64,000 bases of DNA from UBA1140 sp964573285. Its GTDB lineage: Bacteria > Campylobacterota > Campylobacteria > Campylobacterales > Sulfurovaceae. Below are positions 9,241 through 17,183 of this stretch, one piece after another. The position numbers were made by a program, and so were the translations under genes. The first letter of the stretch is position 1. Each line of letters opens with the position of its first letter. Where the stretch lies: positions 1-64,000 of the forward strand of contig CAZNJD010000005.1 in the NCBI GenBank assembly GCA_964573285.1, given 5' to 3'. A model generated the notes under the pieces. The model was not told the origin of the DNA. It did not search any database and was given only the letters and a program-made list of their open reading frames with translations.

Positions 9241-9569
9241 AAATATGATTTTTGTTCATATAAAATCACTCCTCTATGTCGTACATCATACAGAGCTGTA
9301 TTCATCCAATTTTCATCACTATGTGCCATAAAATAAGCATACCTCTCAACCAAAATATCTTTGGCTATCTTTATCTCTTTGAGAGCTTTTCGTATTTTTA
9401 ATTTTCTCTCTCTTTTTGAGATTTCACCTTTGTCTATAATACAAATATCCAAATCACTATCTTTGGTTGGAGTTTCATAAGCATAACTGCCAAAAAGTAT
9501 AATTTGATAAGGATTTAGAGGTTTTAATTTTTCAACAATGAGCTGTTTTATCTCTTCTATATTTAACAT
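9231..9569 (-). CDS. Solitary nucleotidyltransferase (MNT-type)
   Basis: A small DNA polymerase beta-like nucleotidyltransferase of 112 residues. The catalytic signature is GSYA (27-30) followed by DSDLDI, with Asp39 and Asp41 as metal ligands. A third acidic residue may be in DILVERY. Such MNT proteins normally pair with a HEPN protein as a toxin-antitoxin module, but no HEPN-like frame is found on either side: the gene converges with the DUF4105 gene (10-bp overlap) and is divergent from the Crp-like gene. GGAG precedes ATG 9569. It could be an orphan antitoxin or a housekeeping tRNA/protein modifier. Confidence 0.85.
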   Translation of the reverse strand: MLNIEEIKQLIVEKLKPLNPYQIILFGSYAYETPTKDSDLDICIIDKGEISKRERKLKIRKALKEIKIAKDILVERYAYFMAHSDENWMNTALYDVRHRGVILYEQKSYFQK

Positions 9570-9668
9570 CTAAGCTCCTTAATAGTTAAAGATAATGAAT
9601 TTTTTGTTGAATTTTGATGGGGAGGGTTTAAGAATATTGATATTAATAAAATTCGTTACTTTGATAGA

Positions 9669-9717
9669 TTGATATATATCAAAAAACAAAATCAAAAATA
9701 ATACTATCATTAATAAA
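9669..9717 (+). promoter_or_regulatory. FNR/DNR-type box (TTGATATATATCAA) with class II promoter
   Basis: A perfect palindrome TTGAT-ATAT-ATCAA lies at 9669-9682, identical to the FNR/NnrR/DNR consensus TTGAT-N4-ATCAA. TATCAT (9705-9710) follows as a -10. If transcription starts at 9717, the box is centred exactly at -41.5, the class II activator position. It drives the Crp-like/membrane/NosD operon, implying oxygen- or NO-linked control and perhaps autoregulation. Confidence 0.7.
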
Positions 9718-9735
9718 ATATGATAGGAGTTAGAT

Positions 9736-10386
9736 ATTAAAGAAATCATTTCCAAATTAGATTTTTTCCATAATTTAAATGATATGCAGATAGAAGAGTT
9801 GGTATCTATCTCTTCACTCAAAAGTTATACTAATGGGTATCTACTACACTATGAAAAAACAAATAGAAATAGACTCCTATTTTTAGTAGATGGTTTGGCC
9901 AAAGCGTATAAAATAGATAAACGAAAAAATGAAATATTTTTATACTATATTTATAGTGGCAGAATAGTCTCTGAAATCTCTACTCTACGAAATGATTATC
10001 TAACCTCATACTCTAATATACAACTACTTCAAAATTCTCAAATCCTTAGTATCGATTATCAACAGTTCAAAAAACAGTTTTTGAATAATGGGTTATTGTC
10101 TTTAGAACTTGCTAATGAGGTTATAAGACAATCTAAACAGTTACAAGATTTAGTTAATAGGGAGATTATATTTGATTCTGTATCCAAAGTTGCTATGGCA
10201 TTAGATAGTGATATTGATATGTTTAATAGAGTTAAACGCTCAGCTATATCACTTATGCTTCATATTCAACCATCTACTCTCTCTAGGGTTTTAAATCGCC
10301 TTAAACGAAATAATATTATTGATATTGTGCGTGGAGAAGTGATAATAGTAAATCAAAAAGCACTCAATAGGATATATGATGAATAA
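9736..10386 (+). CDS. Crp/Fnr family transcriptional regulator, probable ATT start
   Basis: Effector-binding beta-roll domain (about 20-130) followed by a winged helix-turn-helix (about 165-210, containing ISLMLHIQPSTLSRVLNRLK). No cysteine is present, so it cannot bind an FNR-type 4Fe-4S cluster and is closer to heme-type DNR/NnrR or other Crp-like regulators. The first ATG (9784) lacks a ribosome-binding site. The frame continues upstream with family-like sequence (ISKLDFFHNLNDMQIEELVS), but no ATG, GTG or TTG occurs before the stop at 9724. ATT at 9736 has AGGAG (9725-9729) six bases ahead, giving 216 residues. The gene overlaps the next one by 8-11 bases. Confidence 0.85.
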   Translation: MKEIISKLDFFHNLNDMQIEELVSISSLKSYTNGYLLHYEKTNRNRLLFLVDGLAKAYKIDKRKNEIFLYYIYSGRIVSEISTLRNDYLTSYSNIQLLQNSQILSIDYQQFKKQFLNNGLLSLELANEVIRQSKQLQDLVNREIIFDSVSKVAMALDSDIDMFNRVKRSAISLMLHIQPSTLSRVLNRLKRNNIIDIVRGEVIIVNQKALNRIYDE

Positions 10387-11290
10387 GATAAAAGTAGCAG
10401 GTAGTCTGATTTTTATACTCTTGGTTATATTGGCAATTCTCTCCAATAGTATAGCTAAACAAAATAGAGCCAATATTATATCTTTGGAGAGAATTATTCA
10501 TCAAAAGGCTTTCACCCAAGAGATAGCCAAATCTATATTTTATCTCTATCAAAAACGAGATAGTTCATCTAAAACTATAGAGAATAGTATATCAAAATTT
10601 CTAAACAAGGATAAAAATATATTAGTTTACAATAAAAAGATTACCAAGTTATGGAATAGATTTTATGCGAAAGTAGCTCAATTTAGAAAACAGCAGACCC
10701 TTTTAACTCCATATAGCTCTATAGCTTCAGATAGACTTGTTAATGATATTTATAATATTAATATTGAACTAATTGTAGCTTTTGATAAACTCTTAGAGAC
10801 CAAGGAGTTTGAGTATCATCAATCTATAAAGAACTCCAAAAAGATACAAAGAGTACTTTTTATATCTTTGCTGGTATTACTTATCTACCTATTTACACAG
10901 GTTAGAGAGATTATATCATTTATACATAAATTTTCTAAAACCTCTAATACTATTATTCAAAACTCTACTATAAAAGGGGTTAAACTATTTGAGATAAAAA
11001 CCAAAGAGATAGAGCTAAAAGAGATAACCAAAAACTATAACCATTTAGTAGAACAAATAAATATATCAATCGAACACTCTAGTAAATCCATAAATATTAC
11101 AACCAAATCACTTGAAGAGCTAGAGCATAATATTGAAAACTTTATGGAACTATTGGCTATTATGGAAAATAAGCAAAGTGATGAGGTATTTAAAAAGGAG
11201 GATGTCGTTATTGAGTTATTAGAGAAACTAGGTAGCCTAAATGAGACACTCAAACAGCTTAAATCTGAATTAGAAGGATTACTAAAATGA
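10376..11290 (+). CDS. Two-helix membrane protein with periplasmic sensor-like domain and coiled coil
   Basis: Not assigned to a named family. The 304 residues have an N-terminal transmembrane helix (about 6-24), a mainly helical periplasmic domain (about 25-155) like the four-helix ligand-binding bundles of NarX or PilJ-type sensors, a second helix (about 160-178), then a long cytoplasmic coiled coil (about 180-304). There is no kinase, cyclase or methyl-accepting signalling module, so any output must come through another protein. It overlaps the Crp-like gene upstream and the nosD ATG downstream (ATGA), so all three are translationally coupled. Confidence 0.65.
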   Translation: MMNKIKVAGSLIFILLVILAILSNSIAKQNRANIISLERIIHQKAFTQEIAKSIFYLYQKRDSSSKTIENSISKFLNKDKNILVYNKKITKLWNRFYAKVAQFRKQQTLLTPYSSIASDRLVNDIYNINIELIVAFDKLLETKEFEYHQSIKNSKKIQRVLFISLLVLLIYLFTQVREIISFIHKFSKTSNTIIQNSTIKGVKLFEIKTKEIELKEITKNYNHLVEQINISIEHSSKSINITTKSLEELEHNIENFMELLAIMENKQSDEVFKKEDVVIELLEKLGSLNETLKQLKSELEGLLK

Positions 11291-12486
11291 GAGCTATATA
11301 TATAATATTCTTATCTATATCTATACTTTTATCCAACCCTCTACAAAAAGCAATTGACCACGCATCTCCATACTCCACTATACGATTATCCAAAGGAGTA
11401 TATATTGGCAATATTATTCTAAATAAACCACTTACTATTATAGGTAAAGAGCAAGGTGTAACTATCAAAGGTGATGGAAATGGAACAATAATCAAAATTA
11501 ACAGTTCTTTTGTAATACTCAAAAATCTGACTATAATACATAGTGGAGATAAATTTTATAATATAGATTCATCTATTAAAATGAACCATTGTCAAAAGTG
11601 TGTAATAGATAGATGTATTATCAAAGATACACTCTATGGTATAGATATGAGTATGGTAAGTGAGTCAAATATTACCAATAACTATATAACCTCAAATAAC
11701 AAAGATATAGAGTTTCGAGGTAATGCCTTGAAATTATACTATTCTCATAATAATCTATTTCTTAATAATCAAATAGAAAAAGTTAAAGATATAACTTTAA
11801 ATTACTCAAACCATAATATTTTTAGAGATAATAGAGTACTAAATAGTAGATTTGCAACTCATTTATCACTTAGTCACTCAAATAGTTTTGAAAATAACTA
11901 CTATCAATATAATTCTGTAGCTATTATGATTATGGGTGGGAGAGATACCAAAATTATAAATAATCAAATTTTAAGCTCAAAAGGAACAGCAGGTATAGGG
12001 GTAGTAATAAATGGTGTATCAAACTTTAGATTTGAAAAAAATAGAGTTAAATTTAATGCCAAAGGGTTATATATAGAGGGTGGTGAAAAAACAAAAGGTA
12101 TGAAACGATATATAATAGATAATGAAATATCATATAATAAAGAGGCGATACATTTTCATCAAAGTATCAAAGATAACACTATTATAAATAATAAAATAGT
12201 AGGAAATATAGAAGATATAGTAAAAGATATACCAAGTCAAATAAACTCTTCTAACAAGATAGAGTATAACTATTGGGATAAATATGAGGGTTTTGACAGT
12301 AATGGTGATAATATAGGAGATACTCCACATAGAGTTTATCAATATGCTGATAGTTTATGGGAATATAATCATAAAGTTAAGTTTTTTTATGCCTCTCCTA
12401 TTATGAGTTTACTTAATTTTATCTCTAGATTAGCTCCATTTATAGAACCCAATTTGTTAATTGAAGATATGAAACCTATAAAATAG
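11287..12486 (+). CDS. nosD: NosD-like periplasmic copper-processing protein
   Basis: NosD is a periplasmic parallel beta-helix protein needed to mature the copper centre of nitrous-oxide reductase, working with NosF and NosY. Here 399 residues begin with a signal peptide (about 1-16, MRAIYIIFLSISILLS). Repeated CASH-type beta-helix rungs follow, full of N-N-x-I motifs. The C-terminal family signature is YNYWDKYEGFDSNGDNIGD, then hydrophobic SPIMSLLNFISRLAPF. It is the last gene of a three-gene operon. Neither nosZ nor nosFYL is here, so the remaining machinery must be elsewhere or absent. Confidence 0.85.
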   Translation: MRAIYIIFLSISILLSNPLQKAIDHASPYSTIRLSKGVYIGNIILNKPLTIIGKEQGVTIKGDGNGTIIKINSSFVILKNLTIIHSGDKFYNIDSSIKMNHCQKCVIDRCIIKDTLYGIDMSMVSESNITNNYITSNNKDIEFRGNALKLYYSHNNLFLNNQIEKVKDITLNYSNHNIFRDNRVLNSRFATHLSLSHSNSFENNYYQYNSVAIMIMGGRDTKIINNQILSSKGTAGIGVVINGVSNFRFEKNRVKFNAKGLYIEGGEKTKGMKRYIIDNEISYNKEAIHFHQSIKDNTIINNKIVGNIEDIVKDIPSQINSSNKIEYNYWDKYEGFDSNGDNIGDTPHRVYQYADSLWEYNHKVKFFYASPIMSLLNFISRLAPFIEPNLLIEDMKPIK

Positions 12487-12499
12487 AGATTTTATTTTT

Positions 12500-13666
12500 C
12501 TAAAAAGCTTTTTGGAGTAGTTTACACTCTTGATTTATCACATTTAGATAATGTTTAATGACTATCTTTTCATCAAACTCATTGATTACTTTTATTCTAC
12601 CTTTTTGCCCCATAACTCTTCTATCTTCATTAGATAGGGCTATCATCTTTTCTATCGCTTCAGAGAGTGATTTACTATCTTTTGGAGGGACTAGATAACC
12701 ATTTTCGCTATCATCAACTACATCTCTACATCCTGTTACATTAGTAGTAATAATTGGTTTGGACATACTCCCAGCCTCTAGTAGTACCCGAGACAGACCC
12801 TCTCTATATGATGGTAGAACTATACAATCAGCTTTTTCTATCTCTTCTAATACTGCATCTGTATAACCTAAATACTCTATTATTCCATCATCTATCCAAT
12901 GCTCTACCTCATCCTTTGATATAGAAGAGGGATTGCCAAAATAGTAAGAACCCAATATTTTAAACTGCACAGTTGGATATTTATCACGGATAGATTTTAT
13001 CGCTTCGATATACTCTACTACACCTTTATCTTTAATCAATCTAGCTATAAGTAAAAATACTAAATTTTTACTATTTGATACTTTATTTTTGGGTTGAAAT
13101 GCTTCTGTATTTATACCTGAACCTGGTATTAGTATAGCTTGAGATTTTTTTATAAGGTCTTTGGCTATAAACTCTTTGCAATCATCTTCGTTTTCAAATA
13201 AGACTCGGTTATTATTGAATGATACTTTGTATAACCATCTTGCTATTTTAGCTGATAGATTATCATTTAAAAAGACTGTGCCCAAACCTGCTATAACATT
13301 TAATGTAGGTATATTTAGTAGTTTCGAGATTATACCACCATAGATATTGGGTTTTATAGTATAAATTAAGAGCATATCAGGATTAATTTTTTTAAAAAGT
13401 TGATAAAACTGATATGATAGCTTAATATCTTTTATGGGGTTAGTCCCTTTGTTATCTATATCTATATGATAATGTTTACATCCTAACTCTTTTAATCTAT
13501 TTGAGTAATCATCTTTTGGAGCGATTAAAACTACACTATATCCTTGCTGTTGCAAAGCTTTGATAAGCCCCATTCTAAAGTTATATAGATACCATGAAGT
13601 ATTACTACAGATAGTAATAGTTTTGGTTGTAGTAGTTTGGGTTGTAATAGTTAATTTTTGTGTCAT
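12500..13666 (-). CDS. Glycosyltransferase family 4 (PglA-like)
   Basis: GT-B retaining glycosyltransferase that adds a sugar to a lipid-linked glycan at the cytoplasmic face. The N-terminal NTSWYLYNFRMGLIKAL resembles the PglA/CapM group. The C-terminal EX7E-type donor site is EGLSRVLLEAGSMSKPIITT, with GYLVPPKDSKSL after it. There are 388 residues. The first 16 residues (MTQKLTITTQTTTTKT) are a threonine-rich extension encoded by imperfect AACTATTAC-like repeats that homologues would not need. It is the last gene of a three-gene minus-strand operon and starts 3 bp after the gene at 13670. Confidence 0.88.
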   Translation of the reverse strand: MTQKLTITTQTTTTKTITICSNTSWYLYNFRMGLIKALQQQGYSVVLIAPKDDYSNRLKELGCKHYHIDIDNKGTNPIKDIKLSYQFYQLFKKINPDMLLIYTIKPNIYGGIISKLLNIPTLNVIAGLGTVFLNDNLSAKIARWLYKVSFNNNRVLFENEDDCKEFIAKDLIKKSQAILIPGSGINTEAFQPKNKVSNSKNLVFLLIARLIKDKGVVEYIEAIKSIRDKYPTVQFKILGSYYFGNPSSISKDEVEHWIDDGIIEYLGYTDAVLEEIEKADCIVLPSYREGLSRVLLEAGSMSKPIITTNVTGCRDVVDDSENGYLVPPKDSKSLSEAIEKMIALSNEDRRVMGQKGRIKVINEFDEKIVIKHYLNVINQECKLLQKAF

Positions 13667-13669
13667 AAT

Positions 13670-14767
13670 TTATTCCTTGTTCAAAATTTCTTCATATATT
13701 TTTATAATAGAATTTATATTATATTTTTCTCTTGTCATATTTTTAATATAATTACTATTAAACTTTTCAAGTTCTATATTTTCTATAGTAGTAGCTAATT
13801 TGTTTATATCTGGAAAAGGAGATAATTTACCATTTATACCCTCTTCTATAATCTCTGCATCTACACCAATACTTTCAAAAGATATTACAGGCAAACCACA
13901 TAAATTAGCCTCTAATACAACATTTGGAAAACCTTCAAACTCTGATGTCAAGACAAATATATCAGCCTGTTTTATATAAGCATATGGATTTTTTTGATAA
14001 CCTAAAAAGGCTACTCTATCTATAATTCCAAGCTTTTTAGCTAACTCTTTTAGCTCTCCTCTTTTAAGTCCATCTCCTATAAGAGTAAGAGTATAATTTT
14101 TATTTAGTTTTGCAACTGTTTTTAGTAATAAATCATGTCTCTTTTGGTATCGAAATTGACCTACACTTATTAAATTGATAGTTTGAGTAGAAAATGGATA
14201 TTTCAAATCTATATTAGAAAGCTTTTCGATATTTTTAATATCTATAGGATTAGAGATAACTATAGTTTTATCTATAGGAAAGCTATAATTATTTACTAAA
14301 TCCTTTTGCATATAATTAGATTGACATACTATTTTATTATAATTTTTATAAACTCTTTTATATAACCAATTATGAATGTATGGATGCTTCTCATATCTAT
14401 TATTGATAGTTAATATATTAGATTGTCTAGCTATAAATTTAGTATGAGGTAAAAACTGTTTGAGTATAGGTATAAAAACAGCCAAAGAGATATTAAGATG
14501 TCCAATACCACCAAAAACTATATCAGGTTTGAGCTGATATAATTTTTGCATCAAAGCAAATAACCCTTTTTTAACAGAATGGATATTCAAATCATATATA
14601 TCAATATCTGATAATAACTCATCAACTAAAGCACCGTCAACTCGAAATAAAATTAATCCAATAGAATACTCTTTTCTATCTAATCCATTTATAATATTGA
14701 CAATAACCCTCTCTGAACCTCCCATATTTAGTTCAGGCATTATAAAGAGTATCCGTATCTTTTTCAT
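13670..14767 (-). CDS. Glycosyltransferase family 4
   Basis: GT-B fold glycosyltransferase of 365 residues. The N-terminal motif is LFIMPELNMGGSERVIVNII (the glycine-rich GGSER acceptor loop). The C-terminal donor-binding signature is SEFEGFPNVVLEANLCGLPV, with the paired glutamates of the EX7E motif. No membrane helix is visible. Its ATG overlaps the upstream ATP-grasp stop (ATGA), so the two are coupled. Acceptor and sugar cannot be told from sequence. The neighbourhood (Gmd, Rmd-like, Wzc) suggests a rhamnose-containing surface polysaccharide. Confidence 0.88.
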   Translation of the reverse strand: MKKIRILFIMPELNMGGSERVIVNIINGLDRKEYSIGLILFRVDGALVDELLSDIDIYDLNIHSVKKGLFALMQKLYQLKPDIVFGGIGHLNISLAVFIPILKQFLPHTKFIARQSNILTINNRYEKHPYIHNWLYKRVYKNYNKIVCQSNYMQKDLVNNYSFPIDKTIVISNPIDIKNIEKLSNIDLKYPFSTQTINLISVGQFRYQKRHDLLLKTVAKLNKNYTLTLIGDGLKRGELKELAKKLGIIDRVAFLGYQKNPYAYIKQADIFVLTSEFEGFPNVVLEANLCGLPVISFESIGVDAEIIEEGINGKLSPFPDINKLATTIENIELEKFNSNYIKNMTREKYNINSIIKIYEEILNKE

Positions 14768-15813
14768 GACTTTTTTGATAATGAGTTTATCAAATCTTCT
14801 ATTATGAAATATTCAACTCTTAAAGAGGTCTCTATCCACTCTAAATCTCTAGTCCAATATCCTGGAGACTCTGGGAAACCTCTAGGAGATGCAGCAAAAC
14901 TTATCTCTACAATCTTATATCCATCACTATCTTTGACAAAATCAAAAGCTAGAGATTGAGTTTGAAGTTTTTCAGCTACTTTAAATGCCATATCAACACA
15001 TTTTTTGCCCTCTTCTCCTATATCCCAACTCATTTTACCACTACCTGATGCTCGAAAATCACCATCTCTTACCATTCGTTTTTTGGTAACAGCACGATTA
15101 CCTATTACAAATACACGAATATCATGGTCACAATTGGGTATAAAATCTTGTGCATAGAGGTAGTTTTTCTCTATTGGTAATAGGTTATATACTTTATGTG
15201 GGAATATATATCGAATAACTCCTGCTCCAATTTTCAAAAAACTTTTTAATGATTTATCTCTTTTGAAGTGCCAAAGTTTATCACTCAATACTCCACCTCT
15301 ATAGTTGGCTCTAAAACCTGAACTAAACATCTTATTAATATACTTTTTCGCCTTTGGGATAGAGTCAATAAGCTGTACATTATGAGCCCCTGCTCCATTT
15401 CTAAGTTTAAACACTTTGGGGAAAGAGGTTTTATTTATCCACTCTATAGCAGACTTTTTATCAAAAAAAGCATAGTTTTTAACTGTAGGTGCTTGAATAG
15501 CTTCTAGTAAATATTTCTGCCCTAGTTTATCATCAAAATGCCAACAAGTTTTGGCATTGGGATATACTGGGAAATTAATCATTTCCAATGATAATATTAG
15601 TTGTCGTGCAAATAGCTGTGCTTTATAATCAATATGTATCCAATGCCATAAAAGAGCATCACAATTTCGTAACTCTTCTATGATATTATCACCATAACAA
15701 TCAACCAATTTATAATTTATATCATATTTTTGACAATACTCAATCCATTTATCTGAATAAAAATCTGTTCCTGCTTCAGGATGAATTGCTAATGTTATTT
15801 CTCTCTTTTTCAT
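14764..15813 (-). CDS. ATP-grasp enzyme of polysaccharide locus
   Basis: The 349 residues show an ATP-grasp ligase pattern: a lysine-bearing strand and glycine-rich loop (FPKVFKLRNGAGAHNVQLI, about 134-152), and late acidic metal-binding residues in SLAFDFVKDSDGYKIVEISF (about 295-314, Asp and Glu coordinating Mg). The N-terminus lacks a signal peptide. Members form amide or thioester bonds by acyl-phosphate chemistry. In this operon it could attach an amino acid to a sugar or act on a peptide; the substrate is unknown. A ThiF-like adenylating enzyme is encoded divergently 290 bp away. It is the first gene of the minus-strand operon. Confidence 0.75.
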   Translation of the reverse strand: MKKREITLAIHPEAGTDFYSDKWIEYCQKYDINYKLVDCYGDNIIEELRNCDALLWHWIHIDYKAQLFARQLILSLEMINFPVYPNAKTCWHFDDKLGQKYLLEAIQAPTVKNYAFFDKKSAIEWINKTSFPKVFKLRNGAGAHNVQLIDSIPKAKKYINKMFSSGFRANYRGGVLSDKLWHFKRDKSLKSFLKIGAGVIRYIFPHKVYNLLPIEKNYLYAQDFIPNCDHDIRVFVIGNRAVTKKRMVRDGDFRASGSGKMSWDIGEEGKKCVDMAFKVAEKLQTQSLAFDFVKDSDGYKIVEISFAASPRGFPESPGYWTRDLEWIETSLRVEYFIIEDLINSLSKKS

Positions 15814-16104
15814 ATTATAACCTTTTAAAAAAATAAAATATATATACTAAAATTCATATTAAATTATATTTTAATAAACTTAACTATTCCTATGATATAT
15901 ATCTATTTATTTATTATTTAAGTATAATCATAACAATTTTAATATTATAATATGTTTTTTTGTATATAATAAATAACATTTTATAATATTATTTATTTCA
16001 AAGAAATTTATAACTAAATATAATTCAGAAAAATAACCTAAATGGTAAAATTTAAAAAAACTTTAAGTATAATAATAAAAATCAAACAACTATAAGGAAA
16101 TTAG
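15814..16104. promoter_or_regulatory. A/T-rich divergent promoter region
   Basis: A 291-bp gap of very high A+T separating the ATP-grasp and ThiF-like genes. TATAAT at 16068-16073 (plus strand) lies 31 bases before the thiF-like ATG, with AAGGA closer in. On the minus strand TATAAT at 15863-15868 lies about 50 bases before the ATP-grasp start. No convincing open frame or RNA hairpin is seen. Confidence 0.5.
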
Positions 16105-17016
16105 ATGTCTCTTAATGTCACAAAAGAGGAGTTTTATAAAATGTTATGGTTTAGGTCATCAATGGTCTTTACCGATAAGGAAAAAGAACTTATACAAAAT
16201 GCTAGAGTAGCTATTGTGGGGGTAGGTGGAACAGGAGGAATAGCTTCTGAGCAACTTGTACGAGGTGGAGTTGGCAATATTACTTTAGTTGACCCTGATA
16301 TTTTTGAGCTTACTAATATCAATAGACAACACTTTTGTACCATCTCTACAATTGGAATGAAAAAGGTAGAAGCAGGTAAAAAACGGCTACTAGATGTAAA
16401 TCCATTTGTCAATATTGAGTTATTTGAAGAGGGTATTAATAAAGATAATGCTAGAGAGATAGTTAGTGGAGTTGATATTATCATAGATGCTTCTGATAAT
16501 AAATCAGCACACTATCCTTTACATAGATTGGCAAAAGAACTCAAAGTTCCTGTAATCTCTCGTTCTCATACCATTCCAGAGTTTACATTTGGAGCTAAAG
16601 CAAATCTATGGGACTATAGAGAAGATGGTGTACAAACAAGAGAAGAGGATGAGAACTCCCCAACAGCATCTATCCCATTAGAAGATGTAACCAATGAGCA
16701 GTTTAGAGCCAAAGACAAAAAAGTACATGAAGAATTTAATACCATATATAGTAGATTATTCAAATCAAAATATGCTAATAAACTATTATTAAGTGAAAAT
16801 GAACCTCCACAAGGTTTTTTTGAAGAGTATGAAAGTAGTAGAGAAAATTTGGTACAAGGGACTAATTGGGGACCTGCTGTTACTATTACTGGTACTTTTT
16901 TTGCTATTATTGCAATCAACTTAATTATTGATGCCAAAAATATATTCTTAGGACCCATTTCTATTAAAGCAGACTCTAAATTTCCAGGGATTATTGACCA
17001 ACGAGAGATTAAGTAA
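16105..17016 (+). CDS. ThiF/MoeB-like E1 adenylyltransferase
   Basis: E1-like enzyme that adenylates a carboxylate using ATP. It has 303 residues. The nucleotide-binding Rossmann motif VAIVGVGGTGG sits at about 36-45. The following strand ends in DPDIFELTNINRQHF, with the conserved Asp and the Arg of the R-Q finger, then KKVEAGKKRLLDVNP. ASDNKSAHYPLHRLA is the catalytic-Asp segment. The usual zinc CxxC pairs are absent; the only cysteine is in HFCTIS, so it is not a standard sulfur-carrier activator. No ThiS/MoaD-like carrier is nearby. Its role beside polysaccharide genes is unknown. Confidence 0.85.
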   Translation: MSLNVTKEEFYKMLWFRSSMVFTDKEKELIQNARVAIVGVGGTGGIASEQLVRGGVGNITLVDPDIFELTNINRQHFCTISTIGMKKVEAGKKRLLDVNPFVNIELFEEGINKDNAREIVSGVDIIIDASDNKSAHYPLHRLAKELKVPVISRSHTIPEFTFGAKANLWDYREDGVQTREEDENSPTASIPLEDVTNEQFRAKDKKVHEEFNTIYSRLFKSKYANKLLLSENEPPQGFFEEYESSRENLVQGTNWGPAVTITGTFFAIIAINLIIDAKNIFLGPISIKADSKFPGIIDQREIK

Positions 17017-17183
17017 TAAATAATTAGGCAAAACATGAAATCAGATAACATAAAACTATAAAGAGAGTGAAGTCGATATAAATATAGGATTTAAAAAAAA
17101 TAGCATTACTAATTATTGTTTTTAGTTAAAAAATATTATTTATATGTTATGATTTAATTTTAAGAAAATAAAAGGTTAATATA

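Noticed and set aside
9579..9821. 80-residue minus-strand hydrophobic frame between the nucleotidyltransferase and the Crp-like gene
   Set aside because: It overlaps the regulator's promoter, FNR box and N-terminus, and looks like neither a HEPN protein nor any other family.
14771..14790. TTGATAATGAGTTTATCAA as a second FNR-type site
   Set aside because: It lies inside the 3' coding end of the ATP-grasp gene with the wrong spacer length for TTGAT-N4-ATCAA.
16614..17051. 145-residue minus-strand frame opposite the ThiF-like gene
   Set aside because: The coding strand has a clear E1-like protein, and this frame has no recognisable motif or start signal.
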